Origin: Clostridia bacterium | Lineage (GTDB): Bacteria > Bacillota > Clostridia > Oscillospirales > CAG-382 | Length of the DNA stretch: 37,091 bases | Assembly: GCA_017466805.1 (NCBI GenBank) | Contig: JAFTTN010000015.1 | Location: 1-37,091 of the forward strand | Direction: 5' to 3' | Part shown: positions 8,641 through 16,456 of the stretch, one piece after another | How the letters are laid out: each line of letters begins with the position of its first letter | Position numbering within the stretch: the stretch's first letter is position 1 | Translations under genes and position numbers: made by a program | The notes under the pieces: model-generated | Databases searched by the model: none | What the model saw: the letters and a program-made list of their open reading frames with translations, nothing else | What the model was told of the DNA's origin: nothing

Positions 8641-8904
8641 ATGGATTTTGACCGCAGACAGCTTGAAAAGCTGCTTTCTATGGACGATGAAAGCTTTGCC
8701 GCACTTGCGCGGAGCATTGCTTCCGCCGCGGGCGCGAGCAAAATGAAAACCGAAATGATGCTTTCCAACCCCGATGCCTTAAAGCGACGCATTGCAAGCG
8801 TTAGCGCCGAGGATGCGCAAAAGCTTATCGATTCGGCAGGGAAGGAAAAAAGCGAGGAAATTTTGCGACTTCTGCGCGAGCGGGGTGTAGACCTTGGACA
8901 ATGA
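8641..8904 (+). CDS. Small conserved-looking helical protein, unknown function
   Basis: This 87-residue, highly charged and probably all-helical protein has no membrane segment and no signal. A GGAGG site precedes the ATG. Near residue 41 it has LSNPDALKRRI, which resembles LSDPDAMAKIM in the next protein, so the two may be related or interact. Its end overlaps the next gene by 11 bases, suggesting coupled translation. It is the first of three small genes in a row. I cannot assign a function. Confidence 0.7.
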   Translation: MDFDRRQLEKLLSMDDESFAALARSIASAAGASKMKTEMMLSNPDALKRRIASVSAEDAQKLIDSAGKEKSEEILRLLRERGVDLGQ

Positions 8905-9214
8905 TTTTTCCGAAAAGCTGAAAAGCGTGCTTTCCGACCCCGACGCGATGGCGAAGATTATGAGCATTGCTTCGGGCTTGGGGGCTTCCGAGCCGCAAGC
9001 AGAGCAAGGCAACGTCGATGCGGTTGCCGACAGCAAGGAAAGCGAAGCGAATGCGATGCCTGCGTTTTCGGGCGGGCTCGGAATACAATCCGACCCGAGA
9101 ATTGCTTTATTAAGCTCTTTAAAGCCGCTTCTGCGTGAGGAAAAACGCGACCGTATCGATGCTTTGGTGCGTGCCTTTACGCTTGCCGCGGTTATGAAGG
9201 GCTTCAGAAGGTGA
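8894..9214 (+). CDS. Small helical protein, unknown function
   Basis: This 106-residue soluble protein starts with TTG at 8894, inside the end of the previous gene. The N-terminal helix includes LSDPDAMAKIMSIASGLGA. After a polar middle, the C-terminus has ALLSSLKPLLREEKRDRIDA, a pattern I associate with small hypothetical proteins of Clostridia (a run of leucines and K-P-hydrophobic, then basic residues). The motif and the fixed order with its neighbours suggest a conserved three-gene cassette. Function is unknown. The absence of membrane segments makes it the likely soluble partner of the membrane protein encoded next. Confidence 0.7.
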   Translation: MDNDFSEKLKSVLSDPDAMAKIMSIASGLGASEPQAEQGNVDAVADSKESEANAMPAFSGGLGIQSDPRIALLSSLKPLLREEKRDRIDALVRAFTLAAVMKGFRR

Positions 9215-9223
9215 GGTGTATTT

Positions 9224-9511
9224 GTGTACAGCCGTGATTTTGGCGGAATAAAAAGCGACGGACAGCTTTACAATATGGAGCGCGAATACAACGAAAGCCG
9301 CGCACAGAGCGAGGAAAAGCATACAAGCCGCGAGGAGCAATGCGAGTTGCCGCAGAAAAGCGAGGCGCGCAAGGGATTAAGGCTTGATTTTCTGCGTGAT
9401 TTAAAGGCAGACGACCTTATACTTATCGGCATAGGGCTGCTGTTGCTGCTCGATTCCGACGGGGAAAACGATATATTCCTGCTTATAATTGCCTTTTTGC
9501 TGTTCTTTTAA
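9224..9511 (+). CDS. Small protein with C-terminal membrane hairpin, unknown function
   Basis: This 95-residue protein begins with GTG at 9224, nine bases after the previous stop, with GTGAGGTG as ribosome site. The first 60 residues are polar and charged. Residues 64-95 are strongly hydrophobic (LILIGIGLLLLL and IFLLIIAFLLFF) around an acidic turn DSDGEND, which implies a short membrane hairpin at the very C-terminus. This leucine-rich pair with an acidic turn is typical of small clostridial hypothetical proteins found with the two upstream partners. The stop overlaps the convergent HTH gene by four bases. Confidence 0.7.
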   Translation: MYSRDFGGIKSDGQLYNMEREYNESRAQSEEKHTSREEQCELPQKSEARKGLRLDFLRDLKADDLILIGIGLLLLLDSDGENDIFLLIIAFLLFF

Positions 9512-9897
9512 AGCTCTGCGTTGCCTTTTTTAATATCCTCGAGCAGAAATTCGATAAATCTGTCGACGGTTTTGCGTTCCTTCGACGGAAGCGAACGGTA
9601 TTTATCGATCGGAGTTTCGGCGGCTTCGGTGCTTTCGCGGAATGCCATCGTATCGCTTGTGTGGATACCTGCGGCGAACATTAAATCCTCGAGGTCGATT
9701 TCGCCGAAGGCGTGCATCGCAACCTTGCGGATAAGCTTGGGACGCGGGGGATTTTCCTGCGTTCCGAGCGCAAGCTTGCGCATTTGTACGTAGCTTATAT
9801 CGCAATCGGATGCGAACTGGCGCCAAGAGCGGACTCCCTTTGCCTCGGCAAGCAGCATTGCGAATATTTTTTTGTTCCAGCGGTGGTTTTCTGCCAT
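9508..9897 (-). CDS. Helix-turn-helix protein (XRE-like), probable regulator
   Basis: This 129-residue protein has an N-terminal helical region in which SWRQFASDCDISYVQMRKLA (residues about 24-43) fits an XRE-type helix-turn-helix. The C-terminal part has SLPSKERKTVDRFIEFLLE, an amphipathic helix of the sort used for dimerisation in small XRE regulators. It lies four bases after the pantothenate kinase gene in the same direction, with an AAAGGGG ribosome site, so the two are probably one operon. The target is unknown. Regulation of the kinase operon itself is possible but not shown by the sequence. Confidence 0.7.
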   Translation of the reverse strand: MAENHRWNKKIFAMLLAEAKGVRSWRQFASDCDISYVQMRKLALGTQENPPRPKLIRKVAMHAFGEIDLEDLMFAAGIHTSDTMAFRESTEAAETPIDKYRSLPSKERKTVDRFIEFLLEDIKKGNAEL

Positions 9898-9901
9898 TGC
9901 G

Positions 9902-10735
9902 TTACCCCTTTGCCAAGCCTTCGAGTGCGGCGCCGATAACCGTGCCGTACGCCGAATTTTCGGGAATGAATATATTTACGTTGAACATATTTTCGAGCGA
10001 TTTGAATATTTCGGGTGCTTGCGGCAATATCGAAAGGTTGCCTACAAGCACTATATTTTTTATATTCTTCATACGCGCCGAGAAGATTGCGAGCATCGCG
10101 ATGGTTTCGTAAACCATATTTATAAGCCCGAGCGCAATATCCTCACGCGAGGCGAGGTCGCTCACCTTGCCGAAGTTTGCGGCGGTGGCGTTATTCGAAA
10201 GGGAGGGGATAATATCGTGCTCGGTAATGTCGGAAATGCGAAGGTCGATATTGTTCAGGTTGCCTTCGAGCGCAAGGCTTGCGATATTTTGCACCGAGCG
10301 TATTCCCAAAAGCCTATCCGAAAGCCCGGTAAGCGTGCCGCCGCCGACACCCGTGCCGCCGAGATAGCTGTATTCCGGCGTTTTGGAATTGGAGTAGACA
10401 TAGGAGGTGCCGGTGCCCATGCTTACGACGATTGCCTCGTCGAGCCCGGTAAGATACAAGCCGCCTTTGCCGTTTGCGATAAATTCGTTTACGTGAACCG
10501 TTTCGATGCCGTATATATTATCGCCGAGGAAGGACGAGCCTACACCCGTAACCATAACCTTTTCGATGCTTTCAAGGGTTATTTTGTTGTCGGTGGTGAA
10601 TTTGCCGAAGCCGCCGTAGACCGATGCGATAGGGTCGTTTGCCTTTACAAGCACCGGCTCGAGCAGCACGTTTCCGTCGAAGCCGACGATTTTGGTGGTG
10701 CTTCCGTCGACGTCTATACCTACGATAATGCTCAT
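9902..10735 (-). CDS. coaW: Type II pantothenate kinase
   Basis: This 277-residue protein is an ASKHA-fold kinase that makes 4'-phosphopantothenate in the first step of coenzyme A synthesis. The first phosphate loop is GIDVDGSTTK (6-15). The second nucleotide-binding region has VSMGTGTS (104-111), and GGTGVGGGTLTGL (126-138) is the glycine-rich stretch typical of type II enzymes. E84 in VHVNEF is the likely catalytic base. Length matches the short bacterial type II form (Staphylococcus CoaW, about 267 residues). I start at the ATG at 10735, which has an AGGAA site and directly precedes the first strand. Type II kinases are usually insensitive to CoA feedback. It is cotranscribed with the HTH gene. 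Confidence 0.88.
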   Translation of the reverse strand: MSIIVGIDVDGSTTKIVGFDGNVLLEPVLVKANDPIASVYGGFGKFTTDNKITLESIEKVMVTGVGSSFLGDNIYGIETVHVNEFIANGKGGLYLTGLDEAIVVSMGTGTSYVYSNSKTPEYSYLGGTGVGGGTLTGLSDRLLGIRSVQNIASLALEGNLNNIDLRISDITEHDIIPSLSNNATAANFGKVSDLASREDIALGLINMVYETIAMLAIFSARMKNIKNIVLVGNLSILPQAPEIFKSLENMFNVNIFIPENSAYGTVIGAALEGLAKG

Positions 10736-10798
10736 AAACAATTCCTCGCTTTCCGATAAATGCGCACAATAATACATTATATCTTTTATAACTAATTA

Positions 10799-10827
10799 AG
10801 TGTATAACTTTTTTATTGATTTGTCAA
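10799..10827 (-). promoter_or_regulatory. Probable sigma-A promoter for coaW
   Basis: On the minus strand TTGACA (10822-10827) is followed after 17 bases by TACACT (10799-10804), about 63 bases upstream of the coaW start. A second TATAAT at 10776-10781 has no good -35 box. Confidence 0.5.
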
Positions 10828-10847
10828 ATTATTTTTTCGAAAATCCC

Positions 10848-10876
10848 TTTTCATATCGAAAGTTTTGTGATATGAT
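10848..10876 (+). promoter_or_regulatory. Possible promoter for holB-ricT
   Basis: TTTTCA (10848-10853), 17 bases, then TATGAT (10871-10876), 34 bases ahead of the GTG start. The -35 box is weak. Confidence 0.4.
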
Positions 10877-10910
10877 AATAATGAGCAAAAATAGTTTGGA
10901 GGGTTTGACG

Positions 10911-11867
10911 GTGTATAACAGCGACGAATTGCGGCTGTTCTCGCAAAAGGCGAGGAACGGTCTTTGCTCGCATGCGTATATCGTCGACGGCGACGCGGGT
11001 ATAGGAAAGCTCGATTTTGCGCTCGAGTGTGCGCGCGCGTTGCTCTGCACCGAAAGGGACAAGCCCTGCGGCTATTGCCAAGGCTGTCGAAAGGTTTTAT
11101 CGAACGAGCACCCCGACGTTTATATTATCGGGCGTGAAAAGACTGCGGCTATCGCCGACGTGCGCGAGCTTATACGCCGCTCGTTTTTGAAGCCGAACGA
11201 TTCCGACAGGCAGATATTTATCGTTAAAAATGCAGGCAAGCTACGCGAGGATTCGCAGAACGCACTTTTGAAGCTTTTCGAGGAGCCGCCCGAAAGCGTT
11301 ACGATTTTTTTGCTTACCGAAAGCCGCTCTTCGCTGCTTCCTACCGTGCTCTCGCGCGCGCAACGCATACATCTCGACGGTATGCGTGATTTTGAAATAG
11401 CCGAAAAGCTGCGCGAGTGTTATCCCGAGCTGCGCGAGCGTGAAATTAATACCGCAATCGATATTGCACGCGGCAATTTGGGAACCGCTTTGAAATATCT
11501 TTCGAAGGAAAGCGCGGCAACACGCTTGAAGGCGGAAAAGCTTTTGGTGTACGCGCTTTCGAAGCAGAGCTACGAGCTTACCGGCGCTTTGCTTTTGCCG
11601 AAATACAAGCGCGAGCAGCTTGCGGCAGTTTTATACGAGCTAACCGTTCTTTTGAACGAAGCCGAAAAAATGAAATACGGCGTACCGAAATACAACCTGC
11701 CCCAAAGCCCCGAGCTTTTGGAGCTGGTAAAGGGCGCATCGAAAAAGGCTCTTGCCAAAATGGGCGAATCGGCTTTTTTGTGTATGACGGCGCTCGAAAA
11801 CAACGCGAACGTTACAGCCGCGGCATCCAAGCTTGCGATAGAGCTTTTGAGCGCGGCGTCAAGATAG
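10911..11867 (+). CDS. holB: DNA polymerase III delta' subunit
   Basis: This 318-residue AAA+ protein is the clamp-loader delta' subunit. It has GDAGIGK (27-33) as a Walker A-like loop, a zinc-binding cluster C53-x2-C56-x2-C59 (CGYCQGC), the NALLKLFEEPP motif (117-127) shared by delta' and gamma/tau, and SRA at 148-150 where most members have SRC. I chose the GTG at 10911 because GGAGG stands eight bases before it. The upstream 37 codons look like promoter DNA. It is followed after 12 bases by ricT, the same order as holB-yaaT in Bacillus subtilis, which supports both calls. The missing SRC cysteine is probably neutral, since the arginine is retained. Confidence 0.87.
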   Translation: MYNSDELRLFSQKARNGLCSHAYIVDGDAGIGKLDFALECARALLCTERDKPCGYCQGCRKVLSNEHPDVYIIGREKTAAIADVRELIRRSFLKPNDSDRQIFIVKNAGKLREDSQNALLKLFEEPPESVTIFLLTESRSSLLPTVLSRAQRIHLDGMRDFEIAEKLRECYPELREREINTAIDIARGNLGTALKYLSKESAATRLKAEKLLVYALSKQSYELTGALLLPKYKREQLAAVLYELTVLLNEAEKMKYGVPKYNLPQSPELLELVKGASKKALAKMGESAFLCMTALENNANVTAAASKLAIELLSAASR

Positions 11868-11879
11868 GAGTATAAAGCA

Positions 11880-13127
11880 ATGGAAAATAATCAGAACAAC
11901 GGCAACAACAACGAAAAGCGCGAGCATCAGGGCGGAAACAAGGGCGGACACCACAACCACCACCGCAACAACCGCCGCAGAAACGGCAAGGGCTATAACA
12001 AAAAGCCGAAGAACAAGCCCGAAAACGCGCTGACCGAAAACGCAGATGAAGATAACGCGCAGGCAGAGCCCGCGGCAGAAGCGAGCCAACAGCCCCGCGA
12101 AAGCCGCGAAAGCCGCCACGAAAGGCGCGAAAGCCAAGGCAACAAAAGAAAAATGGACGAGCAGGCAGAGGAATTCGGATCGGGATTCGTGCCCGAGCCC
12201 GAGCCCGAGCGGAAATATATGTTCGATTACGAGCCGCTTCCCGCAGACGAAAAGGAGGAAGAGGCAAAAACTATCGAGGTTGTCGGAATAAAGTTCCGCA
12301 ACGGCAGTAAGATTTATTATTTCTCGCCGCTTGATATAAAATTCGAAAAGGGCGAGCACGCGATTGTCGAAACGGTACGCGGAGTCGAATACGGCGAGGT
12401 GGCGTTGGGCAACAAGATGGTTGGCGAATCCGAGGTTGTATTCCCCTTGAAGCCGGTGCTTCGCAAGGCAACCAAGGAGGACGACGAGCGAAACGCCGAA
12501 AACCGCAAATTAGAGGAAAGCGCAAGACCTATTTGGCACGAAAAGGTTGCCAAAAACGGTTTGGATATGCAGCTTGTCGACGTTGAATACACCCACGACA
12601 ACGCAAAGCTGTGCTTTTATTTCACTGCGGACGGCAGAGTGGACTTCCGCGAGCTTGTTAAAGACCTTGCGGGAGTATTCCGCACCAGAATCGAGCTTCG
12701 CCAGATAGGCGTGCGCGATGAGGCAAAGCTGTTCGGCGGCTTGGGCAGCTGCGGCAGACCTTTTTGTTGCAAGACCTTCCTGCCCGATTTTACACAGGTT
12801 TCGATAAAAATGGCGAAGGAACAAAACCTTTCGCTTTCCTCCTCGAAGATAAGCGGCAGCTGCGGCAGACTTATGTGCTGTCTGCGCTTCGAGCACGACA
12901 CCTACGAGCGTGAATACGCAACCTTCCCGAAGGTAGACACTATCGTCGACACGCCCAAGGGCAGAGGCGTTATTGTGGAAAGCAGCTTTTTGACCGGAAA
13001 GATAAAGGTTAAGATGAACAACGACCAATCGATAAAGGTGTTTGGCAAGAGCGAGCTTAAGGCGCTCGGTATGATTAAGGTTAAGGACGACGTAAGCGAG
13101 GACCTTAAAAAGCTCGAAGACAAATAA
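11880..13127 (+). CDS. ricT: RicT (YaaT)-type PSP1-domain protein with long disordered N-terminus
   Basis: This 415-residue protein has a PSP1 core from about residue 132 to the end. RicT works with RicA and RicF as an iron-sulfur-bearing complex that stimulates RNase Y processing of mRNA and affects sporulation and biofilm in Bacillus. Diagnostic features are GVRDEAKLFGGLGSCGRPFCC (shown in part: C291, C296, C297) and CGRLMCC (C328, C333, C334), which hold cluster ligands. Bacillus YaaT is about 275 residues; the extra roughly 130 here are asparagine, histidine and arginine rich (HHNHHRNNRRRN) then acidic, and are surely disordered. They look suited to RNA or metal contacts. AGGAG precedes the ATG. 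No ricA or ricF gene is in the window. Confidence 0.88.
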   Translation: MENNQNNGNNNEKREHQGGNKGGHHNHHRNNRRRNGKGYNKKPKNKPENALTENADEDNAQAEPAAEASQQPRESRESRHERRESQGNKRKMDEQAEEFGSGFVPEPEPERKYMFDYEPLPADEKEEEAKTIEVVGIKFRNGSKIYYFSPLDIKFEKGEHAIVETVRGVEYGEVALGNKMVGESEVVFPLKPVLRKATKEDDERNAENRKLEESARPIWHEKVAKNGLDMQLVDVEYTHDNAKLCFYFTADGRVDFRELVKDLAGVFRTRIELRQIGVRDEAKLFGGLGSCGRPFCCKTFLPDFTQVSIKMAKEQNLSLSSSKISGSCGRLMCCLRFEHDTYEREYATFPKVDTIVDTPKGRGVIVESSFLTGKIKVKMNNDQSIKVFGKSELKALGMIKVKDDVSEDLKKLEDK

Positions 13128-13191
13128 ATTTCAGGGACAAAAATCACTTGGGGTAAAAACAAAAAACAAATAAATACAAAGGGGTTTATTT

Positions 13192-16100
13192 ATGAAGAAA
13201 GCAATTTTAAGACTCGTTGCATTTTGCTTGATTACCGCGCTAGCTTTCTCCGCATTGGTAATGCCCGTTTCGGCGTTCGAATGGGATAACGCAGGTGCGA
13301 GCAAATATGCAACACACTACTCGAGCGACTACTACACCTACGGCAAGTTTTACAAAAACATGACCCGTATTCCTCTTACCGGCGACGGCGCGAGGGACGT
13401 TGTAGCGGTTGCGGCATCGCAGGTCGGCTATCTCGAGGGCGACAGCTCTTACGGCTACACCGGCGAGGTCGGCGGCTCGACCAACTATACCGAATACGGC
13501 TACTATATGGGCCTTTCGGGCGGAGCCTCGCACGCTTGGTGCGCCGCATTCTGCTCTTGGGTGTTCCGTACGGCAGAGGTAACCACCGTAGACGGCTATT
13601 ACAGCGACACCAACTCGGGCAACATTTGGGCAGACACCTACGTTCCCGACTGGAGCACCTATCTTATTTCTGCGGGCAGATACAGATATTCCGAAGCCTT
13701 CAGAAGCAGCTATGCTCCTTCGCAGGGGGTATATATCCCTCAGCCCGGCGACCTTGTATTTTTTGCGTCCTCCTACAGCGATTATCCCGGTTGGGAGGGA
13801 CACATCGGCTTGGTTGCATATTGCGACGGCAATTACGTTTATACGCTCGAGGGCAACACCTCCTCGCAGGAGGGAGTTGAATCCGAAGGCGGCGGTATGT
13901 TCTTTAAGTCCTATTCGCTTTGGAGCGACAGCCTTGTGGGCTTTGGCGTAATGCCCTATGAAACGGTTAGCGGTCTTCCCGCAATCGATTATTCGGGCGC
14001 AAACCCCACCCCCGGTCTTTACGTTACCGTTTCCGGCGCGAAGAGCGTTTATCTTGACAAAAACGATTCGGTTGCAAGCTGGACGCTTCCTATGTCCTCG
14101 GTTTTCGAGGTTATTAACATCGATTACGATTCCGACGGACTTTTGATGCTGTATTCGAAGTGCGAAATTAACGGCGAAACGGTTTACGGCTGGATAGTAC
14201 ACGGAAGCGGAAGCAACGGCTATACCAGAACGCTTCAGATTTACGCCTCCGACGACCCCGTTGAAGACGTACCCGTAGACGGAAATCCGTTTTGGGTAAC
14301 CCATTTCAACAACATCGAAACCGAAGGCTCGGGCGTTATTATGACGAACAGCTATACCGGCGGCACGTGGAATATACACGTTGCGTTCAAGCCTGTTTCG
14401 TCGGGCACGAACGCTTACGAAATTACCGCTATTTCCGACGGTACCGAGGCGGGCGGTGCTTCTCCGCTTTCTATTCCCACCGGCGGCTTCGTATACACGC
14501 TTAACCGCGGTAACGACTGGCCCTCGATTTACGCATCCGACCCCGAAACTTATTCTTGGGCGGCAGGCTATCCCGACTACACAAACGCTTCCTGCGAGGC
14601 GATGATAACCGCCGCACAGAGCTGGAAGGTCGGCGACAGATTCGTATTCACCAATATCGACATAAATGCTAAAAGGGTTCCCACGCCCACTCCCGCGGTG
14701 AAGTGGTACGAAAGCGGTTATAAGTGCGTGGCGGGCTACAAGCCCTACGGCTCGGGCGGAACCACACCCGGTCCCGACCCTGATCCCGATCCCGATCCCG
14801 ATCCCGACGAGCCCATTCCGGTTCCTCCCTCGACTCCCGCCAAGCCCAACAAGGTGCAGGAGGCGGGTATACCCGGCAGCGCAGCAAATATTGCGTTCGG
14901 CTGTGACCTTTCCTTCTATAACGTAGGCTCGAGCGGTTATTCGGAATCGGATGCCGATTATTCGCTCGTTGACTTCAAGAAAATGAAGGCTGACGGCTGT
15001 GATTTTGCAATTCTCCGTCTTGGCAGCGCGGATTCCACCGGCAGATATTACGATCCTCACTTTGTTACTTATTCTAATATGGCGCGTGAAGCGGGCATGG
15101 ATTTGGGTGTATATTATTACTCCTATGCATATTCGTATGCCGATGCCGTTGCCGACGCGGAATTCGTAATGGACGTTATCGAAGACTGCGGAATGTACTT
15201 CGAATACCCCATTTACATCGACATCGAAGAGCCCGATCAGCTTGCGCTCGGCACCACCGCGCTCGACAACATTTGCCTCGGCTGGTGCGAAACGCTCGAA
15301 AAGAACGGCTATTTCCCCGGCATTTACGGCAACTACGAGCTTTACGATCAGCTCTCTTCGGGCGTTATTAATACCTATGATACCTGGATCGCTTGGGTTT
15401 CCTCGGCGGATTCGATGAGCAGCTACACACCTTGGGCTTACAATTTAAGCGATGAATGCGGCATGTGGCAGTATTCCTTCTATGGCTACGAATACGACGG
15501 TATCGGGCTCGATATGCTCGACGTTAACGTAGCATATAAGGATTACCCCGCGATTATGAAGAAATACGGCTTTAACAATATCAACGGTGAGGGCGGCAGT
15601 AATATTCTTTCGCAGAAATATTACCCCGACGCAAACACCCGTGACGACGTTTATGCCGATGACGGAAACCGACTTGTCGACGGCAACAAGGGCAGTCTTT
15701 ACGGCGGTGAAATCGGACGTTATTCCGGCTGGAACACCGATTCGCTCGATATTATCGTTGAAACCGACGGCGTTTACGGATACAACACCTTTAACGTTTA
15801 CGCGGCAATAAACAGCTCTTGGGGCATTAACGCTCCTCCCGTTTCGCTTACCGTTTCGGTATCCAACAGCCTAAACGGAACCTATACCACCATCGCGCAC
15901 AGCGAGGACGTGGCACTTACCGCAACCGGCAGCGACGGCTGGAAGACCTATATGCTTACCGCATATATTTCCAAGCTTACCAACAAGCGTTACGTTAAGT
16001 TTACCATTACTCCCGTTTTGGGCGACGAGGGCAAGGGTCACATCTGGCTTGACGAAATCGAGGTTGCATACACCGCGAACGTCAATCCCGGCGACACCGA

Positions 16101-16320
16101 CGACGTTATCGACAACACCAAGATTGCTTTGGGCGACGTTAACAACGACGGTGCGATCAACCAGTACGACTACATACTTGTAAAGCGTCATTATTTCGAA
16201 ACGCGTTATCTTACCGCAGACGAGGAAGTTCGCGCAGACGTAAACCGTGACGGCAAGGTAGACCAATACGACTATATACTTATCGCACGCCACTATTTCG
16301 GCACTTATAAGATAGGTTGA
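13192..16320 (+). CDS. Secreted wall hydrolase: CHAP + GH25 lysozyme + dockerin
   Basis: This 1042-residue exported protein has a signal peptide (1-28, ending MPVSA). Then come a CHAP peptidase/amidase domain (about 66-256, with C117 in AWCAAF, H204 in EGHIGLVA and PGDLVFF), an SH3-like segment (274-340) and a repeat domain shared with the neighbouring NAGPA protein (365-517). After a D-P linker (526-541) come a GH25 muramidase (565-795, with D572 and the D677-I-E679 pair), a discoidin-like beta sandwich (805-962) and a type I-like dockerin (976-1042). Both dockerin loops are canonical (DVNNDGAINQYD and DVNRDGKVDQYD). It should cut both the peptide and the glycan of peptidoglycan. AAAGGGG precedes the ATG. 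The dockerin implies docking to a cohesin, unusual for a wall hydrolase. Convergent with the NAGPA gene. Confidence 0.9.
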   Translation: MKKAILRLVAFCLITALAFSALVMPVSAFEWDNAGASKYATHYSSDYYTYGKFYKNMTRIPLTGDGARDVVAVAASQVGYLEGDSSYGYTGEVGGSTNYTEYGYYMGLSGGASHAWCAAFCSWVFRTAEVTTVDGYYSDTNSGNIWADTYVPDWSTYLISAGRYRYSEAFRSSYAPSQGVYIPQPGDLVFFASSYSDYPGWEGHIGLVAYCDGNYVYTLEGNTSSQEGVESEGGGMFFKSYSLWSDSLVGFGVMPYETVSGLPAIDYSGANPTPGLYVTVSGAKSVYLDKNDSVASWTLPMSSVFEVINIDYDSDGLLMLYSKCEINGETVYGWIVHGSGSNGYTRTLQIYASDDPVEDVPVDGNPFWVTHFNNIETEGSGVIMTNSYTGGTWNIHVAFKPVSSGTNAYEITAISDGTEAGGASPLSIPTGGFVYTLNRGNDWPSIYASDPETYSWAAGYPDYTNASCEAMITAAQSWKVGDRFVFTNIDINAKRVPTPTPAVKWYESGYKCVAGYKPYGSGGTTPGPDPDPDPDPDPDEPIPVPPSTPAKPNKVQEAGIPGSAANIAFGCDLSFYNVGSSGYSESDADYSLVDFKKMKADGCDFAILRLGSADSTGRYYDPHFVTYSNMAREAGMDLGVYYYSYAYSYADAVADAEFVMDVIEDCGMYFEYPIYIDIEEPDQLALGTTALDNICLGWCETLEKNGYFPGIYGNYELYDQLSSGVINTYDTWIAWVSSADSMSSYTPWAYNLSDECGMWQYSFYGYEYDGIGLDMLDVNVAYKDYPAIMKKYGFNNINGEGGSNILSQKYYPDANTRDDVYADDGNRLVDGNKGSLYGGEIGRYSGWNTDSLDIIVETDGVYGYNTFNVYAAINSSWGINAPPVSLTVSVSNSLNGTYTTIAHSEDVALTATGSDGWKTYMLTAYISKLTNKRYVKFTITPVLGDEGKGHIWLDEIEVAYTANVNPGDTDDVIDNTKIALGDVNNDGAINQYDYILVKRHYFETRYLTADEEVRADVNRDGKVDQYDYILIARHYFGTYKIG

Positions 16321-16391
16321 TAGGGCATAAAAGCGGAAAAGCCTTTTACACAAAGCTTTCCCGCGGCTGTTACGAAAATCAGCATAAAAAC

Positions 16392-16430
16392 AAATCAAGC
16401 TTCGAAATTGCTTCGAAGCTTGATTTTTTT
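16392..16430. terminator. Bidirectional terminator between the two large secreted-protein genes
   Basis: A perfect 15 bp stem, AAATCAAGCTTCGAA (16392-16406) and its complement (16412-16426), has a five-base loop and a run of T on the plus strand to 16430. The left side is A-rich (AAAAACAAATC), which serves as a T run for the minus strand. It lies between convergent genes. Confidence 0.9.
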
Positions 16431-16456
16431 GTTCGTTATAAATTGTTAATTGCTGC

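Noticed and set aside
8592-8792. N-terminal extension of the two-helix membrane protein
   Set aside because: It overlaps the divergent gene at 8641, has serine-rich antisense composition, and a TTG with AAAGGAG exists at 8591.
13240-15060. Long minus-strand frame (606 codons) opposite the GH25 protein
   Set aside because: No ribosome site, composition is antisense of a well-defined secreted enzyme, and domains on the plus strand are clear.
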